From: Sulfobacillus sp.
GTDB lineage: Bacteria > Bacillota > Sulfobacillia > Sulfobacillales > Sulfobacillaceae
Direction of reading: 5' to 3'
DNA: 64,000 nt
Assembly (NCBI GenBank): GCA_027343695.1
Contig: DAHWKJ010000028.1
Coordinates: 1 to 64,000 of the forward strand
Position numbers and translations under genes: made by a program
The notes under the pieces: generated by a model
The model's database searches: none
Told to the model about the DNA's origin: nothing
Seen by the model: only the letters and a program-made list of their open reading frames with translations
In this document: piece after piece, positions 9,796 through 19,045 of the stretch
Layout of the letters: each line of letters begins with the position of its first letter
How positions within the stretch are numbered: position 1 is the stretch's first letter

Positions 9796-12700
9796 GATGT
9801 CACCTCCCGATCTCGCTGCGGGGACAACCCATGAATGCGCAGGGCCAAGAAGCCTCGAGGTGGTATATAGAGCGAGGAGCCGTTGTTGATCGCGGCTCGC
9901 GAGGCCTCTTCGAGGGCGCGCTCCGAAATAAAATCGATGGCGCAGATGGTTGGAGTGCTGTCCGTCCAGTGCAGGTCAAATCGGGCCTCGTCGCCCCACA
10001 TTTCACCCAGGTAGCAAATCCGATCCCCTGATCCATCTTCCGCGGGTTTGAAGGCAAGAAGCGCAACGTTAGAAGGGAGGGTCGGCAGGGGCGAGCAGAT
10101 TTGAGGAGTTCGGGATCCGCCCGAGGACCAGATCGTCACCGGGGGGTGCGAAAAACTAGATGCTTCAGCCATCACGCCCGCATCGGTCCAATGACCGGGA
10201 TGAGGGAGAAGCCTGAGGCGTACCGGCTCGGGAGTTCGGTCCGCTTCCGGATCGGGATAGAGCGGCGTGGTGGCTAATGTGATGCAGAGGGTTCCCTGAT
10301 TAACGGAGTGCCCGTAACGCCCATCATTCAATAATGCAAAGCCCTGGTGGGGTTCCCCCATATCCACAAAGCGATGGGCAACCCATTCAAAAGCAGCCCG
10401 GTCCTGGGGGCCCTTGGGGACAGTAGGCACATATTGGGGGCCCCAGAGTGATTCGCGAGTGACGCGGTCGCTGACCAGGGTGGTGGGGACTAGATACTGC
10501 ACGACGAGATGCCGGTCCTCCAGATCCATGGTCATAGTGAGACTGATGCGCTCGTACACTTTGTCGATCTCGATGTGCTCGACGATGGTGGAATGACTGA
10601 CCCGGTGGGTTAGTCGAATTACAATACGGTGTGCGGTATCTTCTTCGATCGCGACGGGTTCGTCCACCAGTTCGACATAACCACGTTGCGATTCATCCAC
10701 CAACTCCCACGCATCAAAGCGCTCTGGATGTTGAAAGAAGGTTCGAATGGTGGCGGGGTGTTTGAGTATCTGGCGGCCCTTCAGCGCCAGCGTTTGAATG
10801 CCTTCCGGTGCAATTGTTACGGCAAGCTGGTCTCCCTGCCAAGTGTAAGTGCTGGGGTGGTCGTCGTGCGTGTTGGGTGCGACGGGTACCAGTGCCACAG
10901 GTCGAATCGGAAGACCCACGGCCGCTAGGGGGGGCAGTGCTGGAATCGGTATCGTCCAATGTCCCTGGCGGGAGGCCTTGATAGCTTGGTGCCAGACCTG
11001 ATCCCAGTACACTTCAAATCCGTTAGGGATCGGAGCATCGACCTCTATAAGCTGACTGCTGGTGTGAAATGGTGACGGGTTGCCGAGTATCATGAAAGGC
11101 TCCGGGCCTTGCGCAAATAGACTACTCAAAGCACGCTGGGTCGCTTCGTGAGTCGTGGTGGCGAGGTCAGAAAAATCTCTGTGGACATCTTGGTATACGG
11201 CACCAATCGAGGATCCTGGCAAGATGTCATGAAAATGGTTCGCAAGAAGTTGGCGCCAAAGACCTTCTCGGTCGAGGTCTAGATTTGCCATGGTGGTCCA
11301 GGCTTCCGTTGCACTCAGGATGGCCTGCATTTTTCGGTTGAGACTCTTGACTCGGGTTTGGGCCGTGAACACGCCGCGATGGTACTCCAAGTACAGATCC
11401 CCGGAGTAGGCTGGTAATGTCGAAAGCTCGCTATCGGGTAAAATCAGATCTTCGGGTGCACCAAAATCGATATTTGGAACCGCGGGCAAGCCACGATACC
11501 GTTGAATTCTCTCTAACATATCCCGATCTGGACCTCCGCCGCCATCCCCATGGCCGAATGCATAGAGCACCTCGTGGGCTCCACCGCCGTCGACATATCC
11601 TTGCCATGCCGCTCGGAGATCCGCTAAGTGGGCTTTACCGTTGTAACCATCGGGAGAGGTGCCAAAAATTTGGGCTTGCACCGATGAGCCGTCGGGGCCG
11701 ACCCAGCGAAAATCCTTGTAGGGAAAAGTGGTCGTGTCGTTCCAATTAATCTTTGTGGTGAGGAAAAGCCGGATGCCCGCATGGGCTAACAAGGTTGGGA
11801 GACTGCCGGAAAAACCAAAGGTATCTGGCAAAAAGGCGGTGCGTAGGCGGCGTCCGGTTACCTTTTGAAAATAGCGAAGCCCATAAAAGAGATGACGCAG
11901 CACTGCACCGCCATCAATCAGTTGGGCATCGGATTCGACCCAGAAGGCACCAAGCGGTTCGATTCGGTGGTCGTCTACGAGTTGCTTCCATTCGTTCCAC
12001 AATTCGGTATGGGGGCGGACCATGTCCCACATGGCGGGGGAGGACATCCCAAAGCGCCAATCCGGGAACTGGGATAACAAGTACGATTGGCCCGCCACGG
12101 TGCGTAATACTTTACGGCGTGTTTCTGCGACCGGCCAGAGCCAAGCCAGATCGATGTGAGCATGGCCAAAGAGCTTCAGAGTGCCGATGCCGGGTAGTCG
12201 CGACTGTCTTAAGTGCGTGTAGAGGTCCTCGAATTGTACTCGGATGGTTTCGAGGGCCGGGTCCAAGAGTGCAGGGGACAATGGCCGCAGGCCTGACGGG
12301 AACTCGTGTTGCAATGCTTGGAACAGCCCTTCCTCTTCGGCATCTCGCCCCGGACGTTCGGTGTGAGCCGCTACCGCCATGGCATCCGGGGATACCGCAT
12401 AGAGTGGCTGGAGAATGCGGTCGAGGGCTCCCCATAACCACTGAGACAGATGCCTAGGCGTGTCGCGATGCTGTCCCCATTCCACTAAAACCTTGAGGTC
12501 CCAATAGCAGGATTCGGCGCGGTGATCAACTTGAATCCACGATACATGACGCACGCCCGGCGCTGTTTCGTGCGTCCCCATTAGACCCGTTCGCACTTGC
12601 TCAAGGGTTAGTTCCAAGGAGGTGCCAGCAGGGTAGGCGACTTGAAATTCACGGTGGTAGGGATTGACGCCATAGACCGGACGTTGGTTGATGCGGACCA

Positions 12701-12932
12701 ACGTCTCACCTGATAAGTCAAACCGTAATGACGCATCGTCAAACGGCACCTCGACCATGGTGCTTAGGGTTCTAAACGTCGCGTGGGGTTCAGTCCACCG
12801 ATCCCAACTGGTATTCTCGATAGTACCCATCGGGGTGTCATAGCTGACCTGAAATGCCTCGATGGGAACCGTTTTCACCGTGGCCCATGTTGCAAAGCAT
12901 GTCAGCCAGAAATCATAGGTCGGTTTGATCAT
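9792..12932 (-). CDS. Alpha-mannosidase, glycoside hydrolase family 38
   Basis: 1046 aa, a normal length for bacterial GH38. The catalytic domain carries GHAHIDLAWLWPVAETRRK (zinc-binding His/Asp, about residues 257-275) and FLPDTFGFSGSLP with the probable nucleophile Asp at about 367. A further zinc ligand lies in YAFGHGDGGGGPDRDML. C-terminal beta-sandwich domains follow (ELVDESQRGYVELVDEP and onward). There is no signal peptide, so it is probably cytoplasmic, acting on imported manno-oligosaccharides or glycosides. The SD is AGGAGGATC. It overlaps both neighbours by 4 bp. Confidence 0.94.
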   Translation of the reverse strand: MIKPTYDFWLTCFATWATVKTVPIEAFQVSYDTPMGTIENTSWDRWTEPHATFRTLSTMVEVPFDDASLRFDLSGETLVRINQRPVYGVNPYHREFQVAYPAGTSLELTLEQVRTGLMGTHETAPGVRHVSWIQVDHRAESCYWDLKVLVEWGQHRDTPRHLSQWLWGALDRILQPLYAVSPDAMAVAAHTERPGRDAEEEGLFQALQHEFPSGLRPLSPALLDPALETIRVQFEDLYTHLRQSRLPGIGTLKLFGHAHIDLAWLWPVAETRRKVLRTVAGQSYLLSQFPDWRFGMSSPAMWDMVRPHTELWNEWKQLVDDHRIEPLGAFWVESDAQLIDGGAVLRHLFYGLRYFQKVTGRRLRTAFLPDTFGFSGSLPTLLAHAGIRLFLTTKINWNDTTTFPYKDFRWVGPDGSSVQAQIFGTSPDGYNGKAHLADLRAAWQGYVDGGGAHEVLYAFGHGDGGGGPDRDMLERIQRYRGLPAVPNIDFGAPEDLILPDSELSTLPAYSGDLYLEYHRGVFTAQTRVKSLNRKMQAILSATEAWTTMANLDLDREGLWRQLLANHFHDILPGSSIGAVYQDVHRDFSDLATTTHEATQRALSSLFAQGPEPFMILGNPSPFHTSSQLIEVDAPIPNGFEVYWDQVWHQAIKASRQGHWTIPIPALPPLAAVGLPIRPVALVPVAPNTHDDHPSTYTWQGDQLAVTIAPEGIQTLALKGRQILKHPATIRTFFQHPERFDAWELVDESQRGYVELVDEPVAIEEDTAHRIVIRLTHRVSHSTIVEHIEIDKVYERISLTMTMDLEDRHLVVQYLVPTTLVSDRVTRESLWGPQYVPTVPKGPQDRAAFEWVAHRFVDMGEPHQGFALLNDGRYGHSVNQGTLCITLATTPLYPDPEADRTPEPVRLRLLPHPGHWTDAGVMAEASSFSHPPVTIWSSGGSRTPQICSPLPTLPSNVALLAFKPAEDGSGDRICYLGEMWGDEARFDLHWTDSTPTICAIDFISERALEEASRAAINNGSSLYIPPRGFLALRIHGLSPQRDREVTS

Positions 12933-14209
12933 GAGGAGGATCCTCCTAAATAAATAGGATTACTGATCAATAGAGGAAGCCAATGTTGCCAAACATCGCG
13001 ATAGCGATGCACCTCAAGCCGGATGAAGTGCTGGCCTTGAGCTATGATGGTATGACTCCAGGTGTCGCTGACGGCCAGGGTCTCATACTCAATACCAGAT
13101 TCATTGATAAGACGTATTCTATCGCCAACTTCGATGAGACCTAACTCGATGACGATGTCGGGGTTTTGGCAATCTACGCGGTCTCCCACATGAAATCGAC
13201 CGGCTTGCATCGATAGGGTGGGACCCTTGGGGTCTTGGGTGATGTATAGATGACCCGCGGCGATGCTTTGTAGGATGCCCGAAATGCTTGGTGATTCGGT
13301 CCAGACCCAGGTCGTAGGTGTGCCCAGCTGTACGATATCGCTAGGACCATGAGTGTCGCTGCCGCCAATCGCGACCACCTGGGAGCCGAGACCAAGGCGT
13401 TCCTGCCAATGATCGAGGGCGGCTTGGTTGCTGGGTCGCCAAGGCCCGTTCCATACTTCGATCAAGTCTATTCCGTCATCTCCCCAGTCCCATCGAAGCC
13501 CCGGTTGAAATTCGTCATAAGGGTGATTGACGGAAACTAATGCGCCCGCTTTTTTGAGCTGGTCGGTGAGGCGAATGACATCCTCGGTCTGATTTACTCG
13601 CCAGTCCGGCAGGGGATCGTCTAACCCAAGAATGTTGGCGTGGCCAGAATAGGTTGTCCACTCCATGCCGGGGATTCGGATCACAGGCGAGGTTGGATCC
13701 TGCCACGTCACCAAATTTTGACTGGCGGTGTTGTGGTCGGTTGTCGCCACGAAGTCGAGGCCGGTCACAGCCGCTTGCTGTAAAAGCTCTCGGACCGTCC
13801 AGACGCCATCGCTATGCTCGGTGTGGGTATGTAGATCACCACGTAGCCATTGAGGCACAAATTCGAACCAGGTTACGATGACGCGGATCCTGGTAGTCCC
13901 CGGCGGAAGCCGATACAATCCGAGCAAGAGGCACCAGGATCCTGCCGGGAAAGATCCTGGGAGATACCCGGGGGTTGCGCTCGTCAACGTCAGGGTACCT
14001 TCCGTGCGAGTTCCGCCGCTCCAGCCGCGGACACGAGTCGGGTCCTTCAGTCCCAAATCGATGACATAAGGCGCAGGTGGGCCTTCAATGAGTTTCCAGT
14101 CGACCCGAACCGCCGTGGTTGGAAGAAAAAAGGGAAGGGTGACAATGTCACGCGTTTGAGAGACGTCAACCGTGATGGTTAAGGGGATTTCATGGGGACT
14201 AAGCCGCAC
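12929..14209 (-). CDS. PHP-domain metallohydrolase (CehA/McbA-like)
   Basis: 426 aa. An N-terminal about 125-residue beta-rich region precedes a PHP domain with RGDLHTHTEHSDGVW (metal ligands, about residues 125-140), DFVATTDHNTAS, IPGMEWTTYSGHANILG, LVSVNHPYDE and AIGGSDTHGP, all typical of the PHP phosphoesterase fold. A short beta-rich tail follows. The start is GTG with AGGAGG 8 nt upstream; the nearby ATGs are out of frame. It is the first gene of the three-gene operon with GH38 and the MFS permease. The substrate is unknown; CehA-type members hydrolyse esters or phosphoesters. Confidence 0.85.
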   Translation of the reverse strand: MRLSPHEIPLTITVDVSQTRDIVTLPFFLPTTAVRVDWKLIEGPPAPYVIDLGLKDPTRVRGWSGGTRTEGTLTLTSATPGYLPGSFPAGSWCLLLGLYRLPPGTTRIRVIVTWFEFVPQWLRGDLHTHTEHSDGVWTVRELLQQAAVTGLDFVATTDHNTASQNLVTWQDPTSPVIRIPGMEWTTYSGHANILGLDDPLPDWRVNQTEDVIRLTDQLKKAGALVSVNHPYDEFQPGLRWDWGDDGIDLIEVWNGPWRPSNQAALDHWQERLGLGSQVVAIGGSDTHGPSDIVQLGTPTTWVWTESPSISGILQSIAAGHLYITQDPKGPTLSMQAGRFHVGDRVDCQNPDIVIELGLIEVGDRIRLINESGIEYETLAVSDTWSHTIIAQGQHFIRLEVHRYRDVWQHWLPLLISNPIYLGGSSS

Positions 14210-14586
14210 GCATCATTCCTCCTACAGAAGTGTGTGAAATGCTAATGACATAAGGAAATCTCTTAACGCGCGAGTCCTGTGAGGCCCAATGCCTAGTCCA
14301 AAGGCTCTTTAGTCATCTTAATGCTGAATGAAATCCCTTGAGCATCGCATCCGCTGAGACCCCCTAACGACGAGCCTGTCTTACCTATTAGCCATCTGCA
14401 GACAAAACTCCTGCTTGCTAACCGTTGAACTCGGACGGAACGCGACCCGCGGATTCCGTGAAGGGATAGGGGCAGGATCGGTGGCATCGGGGAGTGGGGC
14501 AACTGAAGGGCGATGCTTTATCTCGCGTTCTATGGTGTCCGTTTCGTCAAAGCTAATCAGTAGACGTAGGACACAAGGATTCATTG

Positions 14587-14627
14587 AATAAGGAGCCCCC
14601 CTGAAGTTTACCGGGGGGCTCCTTATT
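14587..14627. terminator. Long perfect hairpin, possible bidirectional terminator
   Basis: AATAAGGAGCCCCCC and GGGGGGCTCCTTATT form a 15-bp perfect stem around an 11-nt loop. There are A/T residues at the foot but no long U-tract. No gene end lies close by, so it may insulate the spoIIIA promoter from read-through or be a relic. Confidence 0.5.
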
Positions 14628-14659
14628 AGCGACCGGGGCCGATTTTAACCACGAAATTG

Positions 14660-14688
14660 GAATAACTTGCCGGGGCTGTCCATAGACA
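14660..14688 (+). promoter_or_regulatory. Sigma-E-like promoter for spoIIIAA-AH
   Basis: GAATAAC, a 14-nt spacer, then CATAGACA resembles the mother-cell sigma-E consensus (KMATATT-N14-CATACANT) with exact spacing. It lies about 45 nt upstream of the spoIIIAA ATG. In Bacillus subtilis this operon is sigma-E dependent; here the assignment is by motif match only. Confidence 0.5.
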
Positions 14689-14731
14689 TCAGTGACTGGG
14701 ACAGGACGTCTCAGGGGCAGGAGGTCAGGAT

Positions 14732-15640
14732 ATGGCGGAACCTTGGAGATATCTTCCACCGCGTTGGCGAGACGCCATTTTGAACGTGGATGCCGATATC
14801 CTGACGCGTGTCGAGGAGATACGTTTTCGTACTGATGTGCCCGTGCGCCTCTATACCGACTGTGAATGTGTGGTACTGCAACACCAGGGACGAGAGATGG
14901 CGACCGATGCTCAAGAGCTGCGCCGAATTTTAGAGGTCCTGGTCGACCACTCCCTATACGCTCGTGTGGATGAATTACGCCAAGGTTTCATTACACTTCC
15001 GGGGGGACATCGAGTGGGAGTGGCCGGCCGGGCGGTGCGGCAGGGAGGGGAAGTCATCACGCAGACCGACATTACCGGATTAAATCTGCGGTGTGCCCGA
15101 GTGATCCGTGGATTGGCCGAACCGGTGGTGGGGGCTCTGCGTAACCGCGGAATTCTCGGGAATTCATGGCTCGTGGTTTCTCCCCCCCGTGCGGGAAAAA
15201 CTACATTGTTGCGAGAGCTGGCCCGTTGGTTTAGTGAGTCGGGTCTTCGGGTGACAGTGGTCGATGAACGTTTGGAAATAGCTGGATTATGGTCTGGAAC
15301 TCAAGGATTTTTTTTGGGTCCGCATACGGACGTACTATCCGGATGGGATAAGGTGCAGGGGATCGCGACCGCCGTGCGGTGCCTAGGCCCGGACCTTATT
15401 GTCATAGACGAGCTAGGGGGCATTGCGGATGAAAAGGCTCTTCTGAGTGCCCGATACGCGGGTGTTGATATCTTAGCCAGTATCCATGGCCCGCGTGCCC
15501 AGGACGTCCATCCGGGTTCACGTGTCCAAACCTTGTGGGATACCGGCCTCTTCGATGCGGTGGTCTTCTTGAGCCGAGAACCCCGAGTCGGTTCGATTGG
15601 AGCGATCTGGCCATGCAAGGTCGGTGAGGAGTCAGGATGA
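14732..15640 (+). CDS. spoIIIAA: Stage III sporulation protein AA (secretion-type ATPase)
   Basis: 302 aa ATPase thought to power the SpoIIIA-SpoIIQ channel between mother cell and forespore. It has a Walker A SPPRAGKTTLLREL (about residues 151-163), a Walker B GPDLIVIDELGG (about 219-230), and an N-terminal GHRVGVAGRAV segment typical of SpoIIIAA. The ATG at 14732 follows AGGAGGTCAGG. It overlaps spoIIIAB by 4 bp. It is first gene of the operon, behind a sigma-E-like promoter. Confidence 0.95.
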   Translation: MAEPWRYLPPRWRDAILNVDADILTRVEEIRFRTDVPVRLYTDCECVVLQHQGREMATDAQELRRILEVLVDHSLYARVDELRQGFITLPGGHRVGVAGRAVRQGGEVITQTDITGLNLRCARVIRGLAEPVVGALRNRGILGNSWLVVSPPRAGKTTLLRELARWFSESGLRVTVVDERLEIAGLWSGTQGFFLGPHTDVLSGWDKVQGIATAVRCLGPDLIVIDELGGIADEKALLSARYAGVDILASIHGPRAQDVHPGSRVQTLWDTGLFDAVVFLSREPRVGSIGAIWPCKVGEESG

Positions 15641-16137
15641 GGTGGATGGGGGGGCTTTTCGTCATTGTGGCTGCCATCTACGTGGGGCGCCTGATGGGGC
15701 GCCCGTACCGCCGCAGGTGGTTATTGCTTACCACATGGGAGCGCTGTGCCGGGTTCTTAATCCCGTTGATTGCATGGCACCGCATGCCCTTGTCCCAAGC
15801 CCTCAGTCGTGCATCACGTGCATATCCACCGCTGAGCCCAATCTTGGACCGGGTGGTGCGTGAGCTGGATGCGAGGGAGTCCGATGTGGTGGCAGCATTT
15901 CGTCACGGGCTTGGCATGGAGCCGGCCCTGCAGCACGGCGACCGAGAAGTCCTAGAAGACATGGCGGTGAAACTCGGGACATCGTCAGTGGAGTTCCAAA
16001 GTGATCTCTTAAGGACGACGGAGTCCCGGTTGCACCAGTTGGCCCAGGAATCTCGGGTGGTGGACCTTAAACAAGCTCGGCTCCTGGAGACCTTGATATC
16101 GTTATCTGGCGTGGCTTTGGTGATCCTGTTACTGTAA
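15637..16137 (+). CDS. spoIIIAB: Stage III sporulation protein AB
   Basis: 166 aa with an N-terminal hydrophobic segment (GGLFVIVAAIYVG), a charged helical middle including the family-typical ERCAGFLIPLIAWHRMPLSQAL, and a C-terminal hydrophobic segment (LISLSGVALVILLL), resembling GspF-like proteins. The start overlaps the spoIIIAA stop (ATGA). It is a component of the mother-cell export complex, in the mother-cell membrane facing the forespore. Confidence 0.88.
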   Translation: MRWMGGLFVIVAAIYVGRLMGRPYRRRWLLLTTWERCAGFLIPLIAWHRMPLSQALSRASRAYPPLSPILDRVVRELDARESDVVAAFRHGLGMEPALQHGDREVLEDMAVKLGTSSVEFQSDLLRTTESRLHQLAQESRVVDLKQARLLETLISLSGVALVILLL

Positions 16138-16169
16138 TCCCGTCGTTTTTGGCGGATGGGAGTGAACAC

Positions 16170-16367
16170 ATGACCAATATCGACCTAATCGTGAAACTGG
16201 CTGGAATTGGGATTCTGGTTACCGTCGCCTATAGCGTCTTGGAACGGTTGGACCGCAAGGAATGGGGCCAATTGGTCGCCTTAGCGGGTGTGGCGATCGG
16301 GTTCATTCTGGTTCTGCGCGAAGTGCAGCAACTGTTTCAGGCGGTTCGCACGATGTTCAACCTGTAA
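16170..16367 (+). CDS. spoIIIAC: Stage III sporulation protein AC
   Basis: 65 aa with two transmembrane helices. The start is placed at ATG 16170 (MTNIDLIVKLAGIG) rather than the TTG at 16149 of the ORF track. That gives the usual length of about 65 residues and uses the GGGAGTG Shine-Dalgarno. The conserved central motif is LERLDRKEWGQLVALAGV. It is part of the SpoIIIA channel, between AB and AD. Confidence 0.9.
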   Translation: MTNIDLIVKLAGIGILVTVAYSVLERLDRKEWGQLVALAGVAIGFILVLREVQQLFQAVRTMFNL

Positions 16368-16379
16368 GGAGCGCTGCCG

Positions 16380-16772
16380 GTGCACACCATCCTGAAAATC
16401 GCTTCGATTTCTCTGATCGCCACGGTGCTGTTGGTCGTTCTTCGGGAAGAACGCAAAGAGTGGGGTGTCATCTTGCGCTTCGGAATCGGCGCCGTGGTGT
16501 TGATCATGGTGTTGGCACCGTTGCAATCTGTGATTTCCCACGTGATGCAGTTAGCCGCGGCAGCACGGATCCGCGGGCTCTATTTGACCATCCTACTGAA
16601 GGTGATTGGGATTGCCTACATCGCGACGTTTGCTGCGCAAGTGGCTTATGACACTGGGGAATCAGGTCTTGGGTGGCGGGTCGAGCTCGCGGGGAAAGTG
16701 GCTATTCTCGTCATTGCACTGCCATTAATCGGGGCCATTTTGAACACCATTCTCAAGATGATCCCCTCTTAG
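16380..16772 (+). CDS. spoIIIAD: Stage III sporulation protein AD
   Basis: 130 aa integral membrane protein with about four hydrophobic segments. It resembles a duplicated SpoIIIAC: the N-terminal half has LREERKEWGVILRFGIGAVV, paralleling the RKEW motif in AC. The start is GTG at 16380 with AAGGAG ten nt upstream, overlapping the end of spoIIIAC. The family motif AAQVAYDTGESGLGWRVELAGKV follows. Confidence 0.9.
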   Translation: MHTILKIASISLIATVLLVVLREERKEWGVILRFGIGAVVLIMVLAPLQSVISHVMQLAAAARIRGLYLTILLKVIGIAYIATFAAQVAYDTGESGLGWRVELAGKVAILVIALPLIGAILNTILKMIPS

Positions 16773-16843
16773 CAACGGATTTGGGCCGCACAGGGTGCGG
16801 TTCAGAGTCGGCACGGTAAACGTCTAGCCAAGGAGACCCAGGG

Positions 16844-18001
16844 ATGCAAAGACTGATGATCGCCATCCTCTGTATCGGATTTCTGTTGGTCACCTCACCG
16901 GTGGTGTTTGCCCATGGGCTTGACACCATGGTGCGTAATCAGGCGCAGTCGGTGAATACCAGGGTCTTAGATCAAGAGGTTTCGCAGTTGGTCGGGCAAC
17001 ACCCCGGCGTCCGGATTCCCTCGGCTACCACGATTGTCAGTGATCTCTTGCATCACAAAAATCCGATGAGCGTGCCTGCCATCCTGACCGGCTTGGAAGG
17101 CGCTGTCGCGGGAGACGTTGCAGTGGAAGGTCGGGTGCTTGGGATCATCTTTGTGCTGTCGGTGTTAGCAGCGATACTGGGCCGGCTGACGGACTCGTTA
17201 GGGCAAGGCGGTGTCGCCGAGGTATCCCGGCTCGCGGTATTATCCGCACTGATTCTTGTGGCACTGCATTCGTTTGGGGTGGCGATTACTATGGTTACCG
17301 GGTTAATTGGGGAACTTTGGCATTTGATGGAGGCCATCATTCCGTTGCTGGTGGTCTTGATGGCAGGAGCCGGTGCATTTGCGTCGGCCGGGATCTTTCA
17401 TCCTCTGATGCTGTTCACTGTCAACTTGGTGGCGCTTCTAACCCGGGACTGGGTTTTGCCGCTTATCTTGTTCGCCACCATTGTGGAATTGGTGGGCCAC
17501 TGGTTACCGAAGTTTTCGCTCCATCATTTGGGTCAGTTGATGCGGACGACTGGACTTACCCTGCTCGGGGGACTGATGACCCTCTTTTTAGGGGTCATGG
17601 CGGTGGAGGGAGCGGCGGGATCCGTCGCAGATGGGGTTACCTTGCGGACCGGGAAATTTTTGGCCAATACATTCGTCCCGGTGGTGGGGAAGATGTTTTC
17701 TGATGCCATGGAAGCGGTGTTGGGATCGTCCTTACTGCTCAAAAACGCGGTGTCCATGGTTGGGGCATTGGCCATCATCGTGATGGTCGCATTTCCGTTG
17801 CTGAAGCTTTTCTTGATGATGGTGTTATATCGCCTCGGGGCTGCGGCTACCGAACCGTTAAACGTGCCGGGTGTGAGTTCGACGTTAGGGACTATGGCCA
17901 ACGCTCTAGGCTGGTTGATGGCCATTAGCGGGGCCGTAGCGCTGATGTTCTTTCTCGTGGTGACTGTTGTGGCATCTGCCTCCAATGGGGTGGTGCTCTA
18001 A
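16844..18001 (+). CDS. spoIIIAE: Stage III sporulation protein AE
   Basis: 385 aa polytopic membrane protein. An N-terminal signal-like segment (MQRLMIAILCIGFLLV...VFA) precedes an extracytoplasmic region, then about six to eight membrane helices typical of SpoIIIAE. AAGGAG precedes the ATG. The stop codon abuts the spoIIIAF start with no gap. It contributes to the channel between mother cell and forespore. Confidence 0.92.
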   Translation: MQRLMIAILCIGFLLVTSPVVFAHGLDTMVRNQAQSVNTRVLDQEVSQLVGQHPGVRIPSATTIVSDLLHHKNPMSVPAILTGLEGAVAGDVAVEGRVLGIIFVLSVLAAILGRLTDSLGQGGVAEVSRLAVLSALILVALHSFGVAITMVTGLIGELWHLMEAIIPLLVVLMAGAGAFASAGIFHPLMLFTVNLVALLTRDWVLPLILFATIVELVGHWLPKFSLHHLGQLMRTTGLTLLGGLMTLFLGVMAVEGAAGSVADGVTLRTGKFLANTFVPVVGKMFSDAMEAVLGSSLLLKNAVSMVGALAIIVMVAFPLLKLFLMMVLYRLGAAATEPLNVPGVSSTLGTMANALGWLMAISGAVALMFFLVVTVVASASNGVVL

Positions 18002-18508
18002 ATGGTGGCGGTGATTGGCACTTGGGTTAAAGCGCTCATTGTCATTGTGTTACTGGGGAATTTGGCCGAATTCGTACTCCCTAAAGGAGACCTGCGACGA
18101 TACACAGGATTGGTGGTGGGGTTGATTTTGCTTTTAGCGATGGTAAGTCCGGTCTGGAATATTCTGCACGGCGCTCATCCAAGTCTAATCCAACAACAGC
18201 TTCTAGGGGCGCCGAGCAGTCAAGGGTTAGGTGAGGTGATCCGGCAAGAGGAATGGAACCAAGCCCAAGCCATGGTCCTCACGTACCCGGGGGTCACCCG
18301 ATGCGCGATCAAGGAATCAGGAGGGCGTCTGGCGGTGACGGTCGAGGTAACCGGAACAGTGAAACACAAGGAGTTGCAGCACTACATTGCCGGGGCGTTA
18401 CAGGTGGCGCTTGGTGGCAATGGGTCGATACCCGCCAATATCGAGATTGTGGTTACGCCTGCGCGGCCAGCCGTTGGGACCGGGATCACAAGACAGAAGG
18501 AGGGATAG
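18002..18508 (+). CDS. spoIIIAF: Stage III sporulation protein AF
   Basis: 168 aa. Two N-terminal transmembrane helices (VKALIVIVLLGNLAEFVLP and YTGLVVGLILLLAMV, separated by KGDLRR) carry the family signature, followed by a soluble domain ending with a ring-building-motif-like fold. It begins at the base after the spoIIIAE stop. spoIIIAG follows after 2 bp. Confidence 0.9.
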   Translation: MVAVIGTWVKALIVIVLLGNLAEFVLPKGDLRRYTGLVVGLILLLAMVSPVWNILHGAHPSLIQQQLLGAPSSQGLGEVIRQEEWNQAQAMVLTYPGVTRCAIKESGGRLAVTVEVTGTVKHKELQHYIAGALQVALGGNGSIPANIEIVVTPARPAVGTGITRQKEG

Positions 18509-18510
18509 GG

Positions 18511-19017
18511 ATGCCAACACGGTTTGTCGATTGGTGGCGGCAAATGACGACTCAAGATCGACCAATGCTGGTGCGGTTGTTGCTCGTGGGATCCTTGGGA
18601 GTGGGGCTCTTGGCATTCAGTGGATTGGGCTCAACACCCCATAAAGCCACCACCCCGAACCCCATGGCGACGTCCCTAGCTGGGCAAGAAGCGATCGTTG
18701 GTACCCAACTGACGCACATTTTAGAAGCCATTCCGGAGGTCGGCACGGTCTCAGTCGCGGTGACGCTGGATCGTACCATCCAGAGCCAATATGTGACATC
18801 GAATCAGGGACTAAGTAGCCCGAGTTCCAGTCCCGTGACGGTGACCAACCAACAGGGAACCTCGGTCGTCCCCTTGGACCAGGTGGGGCCCTTGGTGGGC
18901 GGGGTGGTGGTGGTGGCGAAGAGTGCCAATAATCCCAATATCCGGTCCGAGCTCGCCGAGGCGGTACAAACCTTATTACAAGTTCAGGCCTATCAAGTGT
19001 TGATATTGCCCAACTAA
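18511..19017 (+). CDS. spoIIIAG: Stage III sporulation protein AG
   Basis: 168 aa from the ATG at 18511, which follows AGGAGGGATAGGG. The ORF-track start at 18253 lies inside spoIIIAF in another frame and is rejected. One membrane anchor (LVRLLLVGSLGVGLLAF) is followed by a ring-building domain: LTHILEAIPEVGTVSVAVTL and GGVVVVAKSANNPNIRSELAEAVQTLL. SpoIIIAG forms a large ring in the intermembrane space. Confidence 0.92.
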   Translation: MPTRFVDWWRQMTTQDRPMLVRLLLVGSLGVGLLAFSGLGSTPHKATTPNPMATSLAGQEAIVGTQLTHILEAIPEVGTVSVAVTLDRTIQSQYVTSNQGLSSPSSSPVTVTNQQGTSVVPLDQVGPLVGGVVVVAKSANNPNIRSELAEAVQTLLQVQAYQVLILPN

Positions 19018-19045
19018 GGGCAACCAGAGGAAGGAGCCAAAATCA

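Larger units (their letters stand above)
14210..14731. other. 522-bp divergent intergenic region (PHP operon / spoIIIA operon)
   Basis: No convincing ORF. It contains the upstream region of the minus-strand PHP-GH38-MFS operon, a long perfect hairpin (14587-14627) and a sigma-E-like promoter for spoIIIAA (14660-14688). The stretch 14230-14580 shows nothing recognisable. Confidence 0.6.

Noticed and set aside
11795-12457. 220-aa plus-strand ORF inside the alpha-mannosidase gene
   Set aside because: Antisense shadow with low-complexity Arg/Pro-rich composition; the GH38 frame carries all conserved motifs.
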